This document shows positions 11,001 to 20,840 of a stretch of 26,119 nucleotides of DNA, piece by piece. A model generated the notes under the pieces. It saw nothing but the letters and a program-made list of their open reading frames with translations, was not told where the DNA came from and made no database searches. The number at the start of each line of letters is the position of its first letter. The first letter of the stretch is position 1. The stretch is from assembly GCA_036897485.1 (NCBI GenBank), contig JAYMTF010001122.1:1-26119 (forward strand), read 5' to 3'. The stretch comes from Pelargonium nanum. Lineage: Eukaryota > Streptophyta > Magnoliopsida > Geraniales > Geraniaceae. A program made the position numbers and the translations under genes.

Positions 11001-11376
11001 GATTGAAGAATCTTCAGCCAATTTACAGGATGTGCATCAGCAGGTAGTTTTGAGAATGATTGTGATGATGTGTCTGCTCTGCATAATCACTGGAAATTTG
11101 AAACATTGGGATGTAATCTCTCATTTGCTGAATCAAGAAAACATCACAACCCGATTACCACCGAAGTTTTGTGAAACTCTTCAGAGATGGAAGCCTGATG
11201 GTGCAGATATGAATATTAGCATTCTTGCAGAAGCTTGTCGAAGGATTGGAATTCCTCTGGTGCTGGTAAATGCAGGAGGAGATTGGTCAAGGTTTAGAAG
11301 CCAAGATGTCATATTTATAGACCTTGATGAGAAGGGAAGCAAAAAGAACATGTTAATTAGTAAATTGTTTTCTTAG
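4016..11376 (+). CDS. TRANK1-like SEN1/UvrD chimeric helicase, copy A (exon 8 disrupted)
   Basis: The gene has nine exons by splice consensus and matching phase with copy B: 4016-4238, 4515-4773, 4866-5082, 5233-5582, 5709-6233, 6484-7681, 7824-8174, 8378-8646 and 9005-11376. All introns are GT-AG. The order is a SEN1-type AAA_12 half, a linker, a UvrD-type ATPase core and a TPR-like plus long helical C-terminus. This is the arrangement of plant proteins usually named 'TPR and ankyrin repeat-containing protein 1'. The start could be ATG 4016 or 4019; nothing upstream is in frame. Exon 8 has 31 extra bases relative to copy B and reaches a TAA at 8558, giving about 1101 aa without the C-terminus. 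Excising 8507-8561 would restore about 1902 aa. All other exons are open, so the damage is recent or is bypassed. The cellular role of this family is not established; nucleic-acid-dependent ATPase activity is inferred from the motifs. Confidence 0.75.
5709..8174 (+). other. Copy A exons 5-7: UvrD-type SF1 ATPase core
   Basis: The SF1A motifs occur in order: Walker A GRSGTGKTT (5989-6015), the LFVTVSPKLC motif Ia region, Walker B VDEVQDLT in exon 6, motif III FSGDTAQTIARG, motif IV LSQNFRTHCG, motif V ECKGLEFQ split from DVLLYNFF by the exon 6/7 junction, and motif VI YVAITRTRQRLWI in exon 7. None of the key residues is missing. The accessory 1B/2B insertions look short compared with bacterial UvrD. 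This is the part of the protein most likely to be enzymatically active. Confidence 0.8.
8507..8561 (+). other. Exon 8 lesion of copy A, or a 55-nt mini-intron
   Basis: Copy B has 9 bases between ATGGCT and CTTAAG; copy A has 40 (8516-8555), rich in C and T runs. The 31 extra bases shift the frame and create TAA at 8558-8560. A GT at 8507-8508 and the AG of CTTAAG (8560-8561, after a T-rich tract) bound a 55-nt segment. Its removal joins CCG to ACG in the correct downstream frame, losing only a few residues of a TPR helix. 55 nt is shorter than usual plant introns. Whether it is spliced cannot be told from the sequence. Confidence 0.7.
9005..11376 (+). other. Copy A exon 9: TPR-like repeats and long helical C-terminus
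   Basis: The last exon is 2372 bp, open from its first codon to the TAG at 11374-11376. It begins with GKIYLEKFGESRLKEAG and AGECFVLAKCYESAAHAY, helix pairs with the spacing of TPR-like repeats that continue those of exon 8. It then runs on as a mostly helical region with NYVLCNSLWEHGSEGWP and LNYILCNSLW-like blocks shared with copy B. I recognise no catalytic motif. By eye about two thirds of residues in the first 130 codons agree with copy B. Confidence 0.7.
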
Positions 11377-12007
11377 AATATTGGATTTTGAAATTTACAA
11401 TTCTATATGATGAACAAATGTTTTCTCTGATTTTTTTTTTGGTATCAGAATATGTTGTGAATAGGACTGAAATTAGTAAATTTGTCACACCAGATGTGGA
11501 TAGTGTTGCATGAAACCCAATGCACAAAGTTAATGAAGAAAAAAGTGCAGAGGTAAAGTTCCATATCATGAAGGAATGGATTGTTCCATTTACACTAATG
11601 TTCATGCCCATAATTCTGCATAAACTCAGACTTGGCCTGCAGCCCATATCATTGATTTTTTTTATTACTATTAACCATAATCATTGGAGAACCAGTCTCT
11701 TCATGCTTTTTGTGTCTATCAGAAAGTTCATGAAAGCTACATATCACAAAAAATTTCCCTCAGAGTATTCTTTGCTTGGGTTCTTCTCAAAGTTCTTTGC
11801 TTGGGTTTTTGTAACTAGTAGTTCACAAAAAATTGAGCAGAATTTTGTTTAGGCTTAGACATTGATCAAGAACATTAGGAAACAAAAAATACATACTCAT
11901 GAAAGCTACTTATCACAAAAAATTTCCCTCAAGTATTCTTTGCTTGGGTTCTTCTCAAAGTTCTGCTAACCAATTACCCGCACAAGAATCAAACATTAGT
12001 CTCAATT
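11377..12007. other. Spacer between the convergent helicase genes
   Basis: This is the centre of the inverted duplication, holding the 3' ends of both genes. No gene is supported. The two 3' flanks do not match each other, unlike the 5' flanks. A 67-68-bp direct repeat lies inside (11729-11796 and 11898-11964). No canonical AATAAA was found close behind either stop codon. Confidence 0.6.
11729..11964. repeat. 68-bp direct repeat pair in the convergent spacer
   Basis: CATGAAAGCTAC through TCTCAAAGTTCT occurs at 11729-11796 and at 11898-11964, differing by one substitution and a one-to-two-base indel. The start-to-start distance is 169 bp. The motif TTTGCTTGGG recurs once more right after the first copy (about 11797-11806). 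The near identity marks a recent local duplication. Confidence 0.85.
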
Positions 12008-15000
12008 CTACCAGAACAATCTTCTCAGCACATATTCTCTACTTGGCATCTCTTCAAGGTCTACAAATATAGCATATATGTGTGAAAATCTTGACCGACG
12101 TCTTCTTTCATTCACAATCACGAGAGGATCTCCAATCTTCCGACTAGCTTCTGCAAGAATCCCAGTACTCATCTCTACACGATCGCGCTTCAGTCTCCTA
12201 AGAGTTTCATAAAAGTCCCTTGGTAAATGTTTTGTGATGTCTTCCCTCGTCAGCAAATAAAACAGCAAATCCCAATGTGTCTCGCTCCTCGTGTTTACGC
12301 ACAGCAGACACATCAATACAATTAGTCTCAAAACTAGCTGTCGATACACGTACTCTACGTTGGTTGAAGATTCTTCAATCCATTGTTTGGTATCCTTCTC
12401 ATGAAAAAGAACCTGCTGAACAACAAGAACCAGAAAATCGATAGGGCCTCGGAAAGAATATTGTGCATTATCAGCTTCATGACTGGAGCTTCGCCTAGGC
12501 TTCCATTCTTGGCATATAAACCATTCCACAAAAAGAGTTCTTGTAGTGAAAAAGTGCCCGTTCAGGTAAGATATCATTGTTAGGAGCCGTTCAACAAGAT
12601 ACAAGAAACAAGCCGGCGCCATGAATTTAGCCCTCCAGTCACCATGATAAGACTCTTCAAGCGCCTGATGGAACTTGTAAACCAGAGACACTTCAATAGG
12701 AAGATCAGTTGAACTGCTCTCTGGAGCAGACATTTGAGGATATTTCCATTCATTGTTTGCTCGAAAAGTCTGAATCCAAGCTTTCCATGGCGGAAAGAAT
12801 GTAAAACTTGCTTCAATCTTTTCACACACCTTATCAGCCAGTTTGTTACACCCAAGCAATATAGTCACTACTGTTCCAATTTCCCCATATGTTAGCTGAT
12901 AATTTGACTTGACATTTCTATGAATAACTTCTTCAAGTAAATTCATAAAAACCTGAGTCTTCCTGAACAAAATCGCATTTTTTGTCACCAACTTTCCACA
13001 GTCCATCACAAATAAACTAACAAACACATTGATTATGTAACCATTGAGTTTCTGCAGCATAGAGATATGCTCGCAACTCAGGTTCAGAAAACTGATGAGA
13101 GATTTTGTAACCCCAAAAGTATAAGCAAGAGTCTTGATTTTGGAATGGTTGGGCAAAGAACTCCCGGATGAAAACACATTAAGGGCTTCCAGATTTTCAA
13201 CCACTTTAATTCCAACAGAAAGTAACTCAGACGACCAATAGCTCTGAGCAGCACGAACAAAGCATTTCTCATCTATGGTAACCAAATTCCATTCTCTCTT
13301 GAAGAAACGTTTACTAATTACTCTTGTCCAATGCGAATCAGGGTTCATCAATATGAACCTTTGATTCATATTGATGAGCTCTTTCCTCACACCAAAGTAA
13401 CGAAGACAAAATTCTGTGTAAACATCTTGTTCTTTGGGATCCTCAAGAGACTGTAACAAATTTTCGATCTCCTCTTTCCACAAACCCCAAAAGTAGAATA
13501 GAGTTTCAACCGTTACCTGATTTTTGGACAGTCTTTTGAATGCAAGATCTGTCAGATTGAGTGCCGAATTGTCTTCCCAATTGTACTGTGAGGCACTCAA
13601 ATCAAAGTGAGTGTCCAGAATTCTGCGAGCACACAATATCTCGCCTGTGGCACTTCTATGTCTCTGGGATTTGATCAAATGTTGTTTCATCTCAAGCAAG
13701 CTATAACATTCATCGGATAAAACTTTTGCCTCTGCATCCACAAGTTGATAGAATTTGTCCGAGACCTTCTTGGCAAATTCTTTTGACTTTGTTAACAGAT
13801 CATTCTTCACAGGAAATTTCTTCATGGGCCAGCCGTTACTTCCATGTTCCCACAGAGAGTTGCATAAGATATAATTAAGAATGAGCACAGATGCATCTTC
13901 AAATTTCCCTGCCATTTCCAGTTGATCAACCTCGAGTAACACCTCTCCTTTCAGCTTCGCTACATTTGCTGCATTCTCAAAATCTCCCCACGCCTGCTCC
14001 AACGACAAAAGTTGATCCAAATGGCCTAAACCCTTCAAGAAAGTGCGCATTGAGTCCTTAGAATGGAAAGCTTCAACAAATTTCATCATGGTTTTGTAAT
14101 CTTCGAGTGTATTAAAGTGACGTGCAGCGCTCTCCCAGAAGTCTTGTACAGTTTTTTCAATTTCCACTATTTTCCTTCCCAAATAGTAATGTCGCCTCCA
14201 GTTCTGAATGTACTGCATGCCCAAGTTAAACAGCTTCCCTTTATCACAGACAGCCAAGCACTTGGATAATAAGTTTGCCTTATTATATGCATCGGCTGCA
14301 GATTTGTAACATTTTGCAAGAGCAAAACATTCTCCCGCTTCTTCCAGCCTTGATTCTCCAAACTTTTCAAGGTAGATTTTACCTGAAAAACGGATTATAA
14401 ATTAAGAAAAAAAATATATCAATTTACAGAATAACATTAAACTAGTAAGATATATAAGATCATAACTATTTAACATTTTAAGTAAATGAATAGCTGTCCA
14501 CTATAGGTAACATTTAAGAGCTGATCAATTCAAGTTATAGTTAATTAGTTTAACTCAGTCTACCCCAACAACAGTATCATATCTTATTTGTCAAAACTAT
14601 AACGAGGTTAAACAAGTCTGCCTCGCTCGACTCATCAAAAAGCTTAAATCTTTATACATATGAAATTTGTTTACAACAAGATTATAGTTCTGCAAAATAA
14701 TTAAGCAGGAAACGACACATAAATGATGGACGAGGAAAAAAAGGGGAGAATTATAAGGAAAAAATATTAACCTGCAGTTTCATAGTCTTTCAAATTAATG
14801 TAACATTGAGCTGCCAACTCATATTTTCCCAGAGAATCAAACAGTTCAGCAGCTATCTTAAGATATGTATGAGCCATGTAACGATTTGAATCGCTCAGAC
14901 GGTTAGCAGCTGCTTGAAGACCAGAAGCCTCAGCCAATTTCTTCCAATACGTATCTCCTGCTTTTTCAAAGCACATTTGAGCCATGTCATAGTTGCGCTG

Positions 15001-15009
15001 ATGAAAGAG
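12008..15009 (-). other. Copy B exons 8-9: TPR-like repeats and helical C-terminus
   Basis: Exon 8 (238 bp) encodes YDMAQMCFEKAGD and AAELFDSLGKYELAAQCY, which have typical TPR helix spacing. Exon 9 continues GKIYLEKFGESRLEEAGECFALAKCY and then the long helical region with LEMAGKFEDASVLILNYIL. It is uninterrupted and 1 codon longer than in copy A. It is likely a protein-interaction scaffold, as inferred from the repeats. No catalytic motif is seen. Confidence 0.7.
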
Positions 15010-18000
15010 CTGAAAGGCGAAAAAGATATAAGATGAAATAAAATAACAATGATCCACATTAACATTATTGTTAACAATTTTAAAGCGGGTGATGGAAATA
15101 TAAATGAGTTGAGCAAACGATACAAACAAATAGTTCACAAGAAATGTCCTCAAAACAAAAGGTCTGTCAGTTTGTGGACTATGATGAAGATTATATCAAC
15201 AGACCTTAATTCCTCGAGACTTCCACTCCTCTTTGCTGCTTAGAACTTGTATTTCCTCCATAAACGAATGATCTAGTGACCTAACTTGGATTAGGCACAG
15301 TTTCTTCCAATAGTGAAACATTGGCCCTGTAACATCTTCAACAGTCTCCAAAATCCACAACCTTTGCCGTGTACGTGTTATGGCCACATATAACTGCTTC
15401 AGCTCAGAGCACAATATAATGTCTTTCCCATCGTTGAATCTCGGGAATGACATAGATGTTGAGTCAAGCAAATTCAGCTTGTCCAAATAGTCATATATAA
15501 CTCTCCATTGGTTTTCCAAAGGAGACGAGCTGAAGAAGTTGTATAACAAGACGTCCTGCAATATGACACAAAACAAGAAGTCAATGTAAAGGACAAAATC
15601 AAGACACCAGTTCAATTGACAGTAAAATACAAATTTATATCATTATATCGAAGTATATAAATTTAACCTGGAACTCGAGGCCCTTGCACTCAAATATAGT
15701 CAGAACAAGAGCTTGATTCCCCACATAGCTCAAAACTTCAGCCTTCACACATTCATCTCTAACCAAAATGACCTGATCAGCACCAAAACCATCCATAACC
15801 TGTCCTGAACTTGACCTATTTAGGAACATAGATCGTAGCTTGGTCTCTTTGTCCATAAGTTCTAGCAAAACAGGAGCTTCCCCATCTACGAGACTTGTCT
15901 CAGGGCTTAAGACATCAATCGTTAAAGGGAAGAAATGGTAAAGAAGATCAAGTATACTTTGAGATAACTTCAAGACACCACAATGAGTTCGGAAGTTCTG
16001 GCTCAACTGAAAAATGTCGGAAATTTGTCCTTTTTTTCCTTTCCCATTGGTTGCAAAACTTTTTGAATCCGCTCTAAAATCTTCATAAAAAAGGGCTCGT
16101 ATATCTTGGAACCTGAAGTCAATTCCTCTTGCAATTGTCTGAGCCGTGTCACCTGAAAATACAAAGCCACCCTCAAAGTTTCTGCAGATATATTTCAAAA
16201 GAGCAATTTGTCTCATTGTCAAATCCTGGACCTCGTCCACATATACAAAGTCAATCTTGCTACCATCATATTTTTCATCTTGACATCGTCGATGGAGATC
16301 AATTACCAAATCACCAAAATCAAATTCTCCTCGCTCCATCTTCATTGTCTGATATTTAAGAAAAATTTCATAAATTCTCTCTCTTTCCGTTGTGCTAAGA
16401 GAAGAGACCTGTCCCTTAGATATGGATAGATATTCCTCCAAGCTGATTTCGCAATCAAAAGCCCTACTTGAACCTACTCCACCTTTTATACGAGAAATTA
16501 TCTCCGTAAAAACTATTGAAGAATCAAAATGTTTAATCAGCTGGCTATTAAAATGAGGCCAGTAAGATGAATGAAACTTATCATAGTTGACCTCCTTATC
16601 TCGGATAAAAGCTTGGAAGGCTACCGATCTTGAACCTCTGTTTTGACCCTGAGATGATAGCCGCCTAACCTCAGGGAACCTCTCAAAATATGACCTTCCT
16701 ATAGTTCCATCGAACATCATCAAGAATTTATGAAATGTTATAATGAGAGGATATGACGTGGATGGAAGGTTGACAAACGAGTCCGGGATATCTCTAAACT
16801 GAGATACCTCATCAATGTCACGCATATCAACATAACTGCTTTGGGATGTAGAATTCCCTCCACATGTGAATCTGTACATTTGATGGAGAAGTGATTAAAA
16901 ATGAACAATAATTAATAGCACATTCTGAGTAAACACAATGTTCAAGTAAAAGACCATGAACTGGTGCAAGTGTGCCTGCTAGAATGTTATCACCTAAATT
17001 GCAACATTAGTAGTACAAGAGATTTGGTTCCACCTCGTTTCTATATACATATGATTTTAAGGTTAATCTAGTATACCAAACTAACTTATTAGCATTGCCA
17101 AGCACTCCCCAAGAATCACTTTACGGTCTTCAAAGTCTCGTCTACTCAAATCATGTGTGGTAGCAAATTCTAACTGGCGAGTCTATGATTTCTACACACA
17201 AACCAAGTCTATAGTTTGGTTCCTCTATACTTCCTATCCACAAACCCAATGTTAAGTTGTGTATTACTTTTTAAGTGGTGTCAATAATCATGTATTGGTG
17301 ATGCAATTGCACTATGTTTGACAGCCAAAAAAAACTCATGCATCATTCAAATAACCCTTGATGGGTATCCTTTGAACCATTTCATCTAAATCCTACTATA
17401 TATACTTATTTGAGTATTTCTAATAATTAGTTGCTTCATATATTCCTATTTGTGGTGCATAAGCACCAAGTATATTGAGCATCCATATAATAAGTAGTTT
17501 ATTTATATGTATTCATTGCAAGATAATTATTCTCAAAATTAATAACTGACCTTTGCAAGCGATAAATATTTTGTTGAACAGCATAGCACAGCTTAGGACT
17601 AACTGTAACAAAGAGCTGGCGCAAGAATGCTCCTGTGGTCTCCTTGACACTCTCGTTGTCCTCTTTTGTCAACCTAACATCCGTAGAGGACGGATCTTGA
17701 TTCACTTCGTGAAACCCTTCGGAAGCTAAATGATACAATTGTTCTCTTTGAAATAACTTCATAATCAATACAGTTGTTTTCCCTGTACCAGACCGCCCGA
17801 GTACGAAGGAACTTCTGCTGAAATTCGTTATCTCAAGTTCCTTGTCAGTAAGTTCATATGCTAATCCTAATTCCTTTCCATCACAACCCGATAGCAAATG
17901 GTTTGCCATACCGGAGGACAAGGAGTAGAATTTCATCAGCGACAAGCTCTCATTTACCCTTGACTTCTCCAAATAGTTCCTTCCTTCCAGAGCATCAACA

Positions 18001-19544
18001 CATGAACTATTCCCATTTTGTCTCTTTCTTTGATCCTTGAAAGGGACAATCTCTTTTGAAGTGTCCCAACTCATGGGTACTTCCAAATCCCTATATTTGA
18101 GCCAACACGAGTAAAGATTATAAAAAAGAAATAAAAAAGAGACATGGATCACAATTTAAAGTGGATAAAGTTCATCAGATTTGGTCATACCCATTGATAC
18201 ACTTGATCTTGCAGTTATTCAAAAAATCATCATTGTACATGGTGAAAATTGCGTCAAGACGAGCAACCAATTTAGGAATTTTCTCCATAGGCAATATATC
18301 CCAAACTTTCAAAACTTGAATGTAATGGACCGACTCTTTCTTCACATCAACGGAGCAAATGACATACAGATCCTTCATCTTGAATTGCTTCAAAATGCGT
18401 GGAAAGCGGCTACCAGTTAAGTTAACATTCCTCTTCTTCGGACGCCACCCACAAGAAAGCCTATGTAATAGATTTATCACTAGCTTCTTTGTCTTGTATG
18501 ACTTCAAATCGCCAAATGATTTCCTGAAATCATCGCTGAAGAAGACCTGGATGAACAAATGCATAAGATCCTCAGTATAAATTGAGTACACAAGAATGTT
18601 GAAAACTATTATAAAATGATATATATGTACCTTCCACAAGGTGTTTTTGAAAAGTTCACTATCAGCACTCAGTAAATTATCAAACTCCTCAATCTCTTTC
18701 TTGACCTCTACAAGTAATTTTGCTAAATCCTCATCTTCTTCAGCATTAAAGAAACAGTTGCGCTCCCTCGCATCTTGCACTAGTGATTCCCACACCGAAC
18801 CATTTCCTATAATCCAGAGACTGTGTACATATGGAGCCAAAAATCTAGTCAACATTCACTATCCTTAACATAATCAGTTCATAAGTTAATCAAAAGATGG
18901 ATGTAGCTAGCTAGGTAGCTTTTCTATTTGAATGCATACCTAGCCTTTGGCAGATCAGCAAGATTTGTTGTCAGATGATTTGAGATTGACCCAATAGATT
19001 CATCTTTGTTAGATTTCACAGTAGATAATATTACAACATCTACTTCTTCATCTTCGAATCCATCATTTATAGACCTTGCTGTCAAAGTGAATCCACCCAC
19101 ATTTTCATACTTGTGTCCAAGTTTCTCTTTGAATGCATGAACTTGAGCAGCATAGAAGGATCCTAAGCCGACACGAAGTTTCTCTTTCGAGCCATGAATC
19201 TTCCATGCTGTTGCATCAATTAAACACATGGATTAGAAAAACAAACATCGATCAAGAAATCAAACAAGTTAAGGTTAAGAAAATGATATTCAACTATCAG
19301 TTTGAGCTTTTAGTTAGCTGACACATCTTCACGTACCTTTATACAATTTACTGACTATTTTGATGCCAACGGCGACTTCTACCATGTTTTTTCGACTGCA
19401 TGAAGCATCATCCAGTTCTTCTTCTCTTCCACAAGAGATATTAATGAAAGAATATGGACCGTACATAGGCCCTGGAAGATACTGGTTTCCAAGTATTTCA
19501 CTACAAACATTTGGAGCATTCAAATCTGCCAGTGAACTTTGCAT
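12008..19544 (-). CDS. TRANK1-like SEN1/UvrD chimeric helicase, copy B (intact)
   Basis: The gene has nine exons, given here as + coordinates in transcript order: 19544-19337, 19207-18940, 18820-18631, 18546-18191, 18090-17551, 16871-15668, 15555-15205, 15009-14772 and 14382-12008. All junctions are GT-AG and all phases equal those of copy A. The spliced frame is open for 1909 aa from ATG 19544 to TAG 12010-12008. Domains are an AAA_12 lobe (about 20-175), a linker (about 180-340), a UvrD-type core (about 430-990), TPR-like helices (about 1040-1180) and a long helical C-terminus. Full-length relatives carry an AAA_11 lobe in front; it is absent here, with no in-frame upstream extension. The largest intron (16872-17550, 679 bp) and the last one (14383-14771) hold nothing recognisable. 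The role of the family is unknown; a nucleic-acid-dependent motor is inferred from the motifs. Confidence 0.85.
15205..18090 (-). other. Copy B exons 5-7: UvrD-type SF1 ATPase core
   Basis: With residue numbers from ATG 19544: Walker A GRSGTGKT at 439-446, Walker B DEVQD at 733-737, motif III GDTAQ at 761-765, motif IV NFRT at 813-816, motif V ECKGLEFQ at 915-922 and motif VI VAITRTR at 979-985. This is the complete set expected for a UvrD/Rep-like ATPase. It argues that selection has kept this core while the preceding SEN1 half decayed. Confidence 0.82.
18631..19544 (-). other. Copy B exons 1-3: AAA_12 (SEN1/UPF1 RecA2) half-domain, degenerate motif VI
   Basis: LPGPMYGPYSFINI (23-36), KLRVGLGSFYAAQV and VDVVILSTVKSN match the second lobe of SEN1-like helicases. 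Where the family has TNVALTRAR, this protein reads TNLADLPKA followed by S. The exon 3 acceptor lies 6 nt further downstream than in copy A because the AG used there is GT here. This removes the arginine-histidine pair without breaking the frame. With no AAA_11 lobe and no motif VI arginines, this domain should not be an ATPase. Confidence 0.7.
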
Positions 19545-20404
19545 TGTTCTCTATATGATCAGCAGCGCAAAAAAGAAAATGGTAACTGCTTGCTTACAAT
19601 AGTAAAGTGTAGTTGGTTGCTTAAAAGCCATAGAAATGTACGTGTGTGTGGAGAGAAAGAGGAACGTGGGAAGCTGAGAGGTCTCATTGCTGGGATTATA
19701 TGTATTATTTCATGTTTTCACGGTTACAATCCTGTAGAGTTTGTCCATTTGGCACAATAATTAATGCCCTTTTACTTTCTTTTTTTTCTTCATTATTACA
19801 GCACCAGTGAAGTTGAACAGTTTGTGCTTTGCGCAAGGAGTTTAACGGGTTGGAAACCGTTTTTGTACTCGTTTACATACAATTTTTCTCCTAATTTATT
19901 TTGTAGGCTATGTTTAGGTGGCAATTCTTGTCTCACAAAACATGATACGAGCACGGTATGACCAACCTTCAGCACAATAGTACAATACCAACATAACACA
20001 TGCACATGAATTGTCAACTCAAACTATCTATATGCCTTCAGCAAAATACCAACATAGCACGTGCACACAAATTATCAGCTAGCTCAAGCTATATGATATA
20101 TGTTTTTTAAAAGTTGAACTTAATTAGAGACTTGTGTATGAGATTTGACTTGACATAATCACTTTTGTGGAAGATTTTCATATCCACTAATTGGGTGAAC
20201 TATTGAGGGTGCTAAGTTATGTGACACTCTCTTTACAGCACCCACAAAGAGATAAATTCAAAGACATCAAATAATTGGATTTAGGAGAGAGTTAAAAAAA
20301 ATTAGAGAGAAAAAGAGACACATCCAACTATTGATTCACTCCCAAAGTCAATTGTTCATTTTCATAAATGATTCACAGCACCGATAACTACTTGTGCATT
20401 CAAG
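19545..20404. other. 5' flank of copy B and intergenic DNA
   Basis: Read on the minus strand, about 19550-19880 matches the 5' flank of copy A (3700-3870) in patches, including GCACAAACTGTTCAACTTCA, GTGCCAAATGG and CAGCTTCCCACGTTC. Copy B has about 45 extra bases between the first two blocks. This is presumably the promoter and leader of copy B; a TATA-like CATATAAT lies near 19700. From about 20000 the sequence is AT-rich, with a possible small element at 20207-20383. No gene is seen. Confidence 0.55.
20207..20383. mobile_element. Possible MITE-like element
   Basis: GGGTGCT at 20207-20213 faces AGCACCC at 20237-20243 and CAGCACCG at 20376-20383. The body contains purine-rich GAGAGAGTT and TTAGAGAGAAAAAGAGACAC. 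The terminal words resemble plant miniature elements, but the inverted repeat is short and no clear target duplication is seen. Confidence 0.25.
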
Positions 20405-20840
20405 TCATAATTCTGACCATTTAATCCACTTAGACATCAACACAAAGGCCTGTTTTCTCTCATCATACAAATAAACTCCATCCTCTGAAGCCTTCCATGA
20501 ACAGTTGTGTTGAGCTCCACAACTCTGCACAAACTCAGACTTGAGTGAAAACATTTCAAAATTGCTATACCCGCCCGTCCAAATCATTGTGCCGTTGAGT
20601 ACTAATAATCCATCGTCATCTGGAGTAACCGTCTCTTCATGTATTTGATCAACATAAAGATTGAATTCGCGTATCTTGATGTCCAAATTTGAAGTCATCG
20701 CCACGAAAAGAGTGTCGTGCACATTGTTGCCAATCTTTAGGTGGTACGTTGGGTAGAGCAGGGACTGTGTTGTGGACAGCTGAGTTGTGAAGCTTAGAGC
20801 TATGGTGAGCAAGAGGACTTTGGAGGTAGAGAGGACACAT
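20405..20840 (-). pseudogene. S-protein homologue (SPH / Plant_S1), frameshifted copy 3
   Basis: The body reads as an S1-family protein: TIALSFTTQLSTTQS leader remainder, LLYPTYHLKIGNNV, MIWTGGYSNFEMFSLKSEF, then two cysteines (QSCGAQHNCSW) and DGVYLYDE, ending at TGA/TAA-type stop 20405. The equivalent of the normal start codon is ATG 20840 (MCPLYL), but one extra base before GTCCTCTTGCTC puts it out of frame. The correct frame has no ATG upstream of the leader, only a TTG at 20812. An unusual non-AUG start or a pseudogene are the options; the latter is simpler. The first conserved cysteine of the body is replaced in an NGT sequence. It lies upstream of copy B in the same orientation, as SPH copy 2 does with copy A. 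Confidence 0.75.

Noticed and set aside
11520-11852. 110-aa ORF in the convergent spacer
   Set aside because: It overlaps the direct repeat and the 3' ends of both genes, has no homology that I recognise, and is low in complexity.
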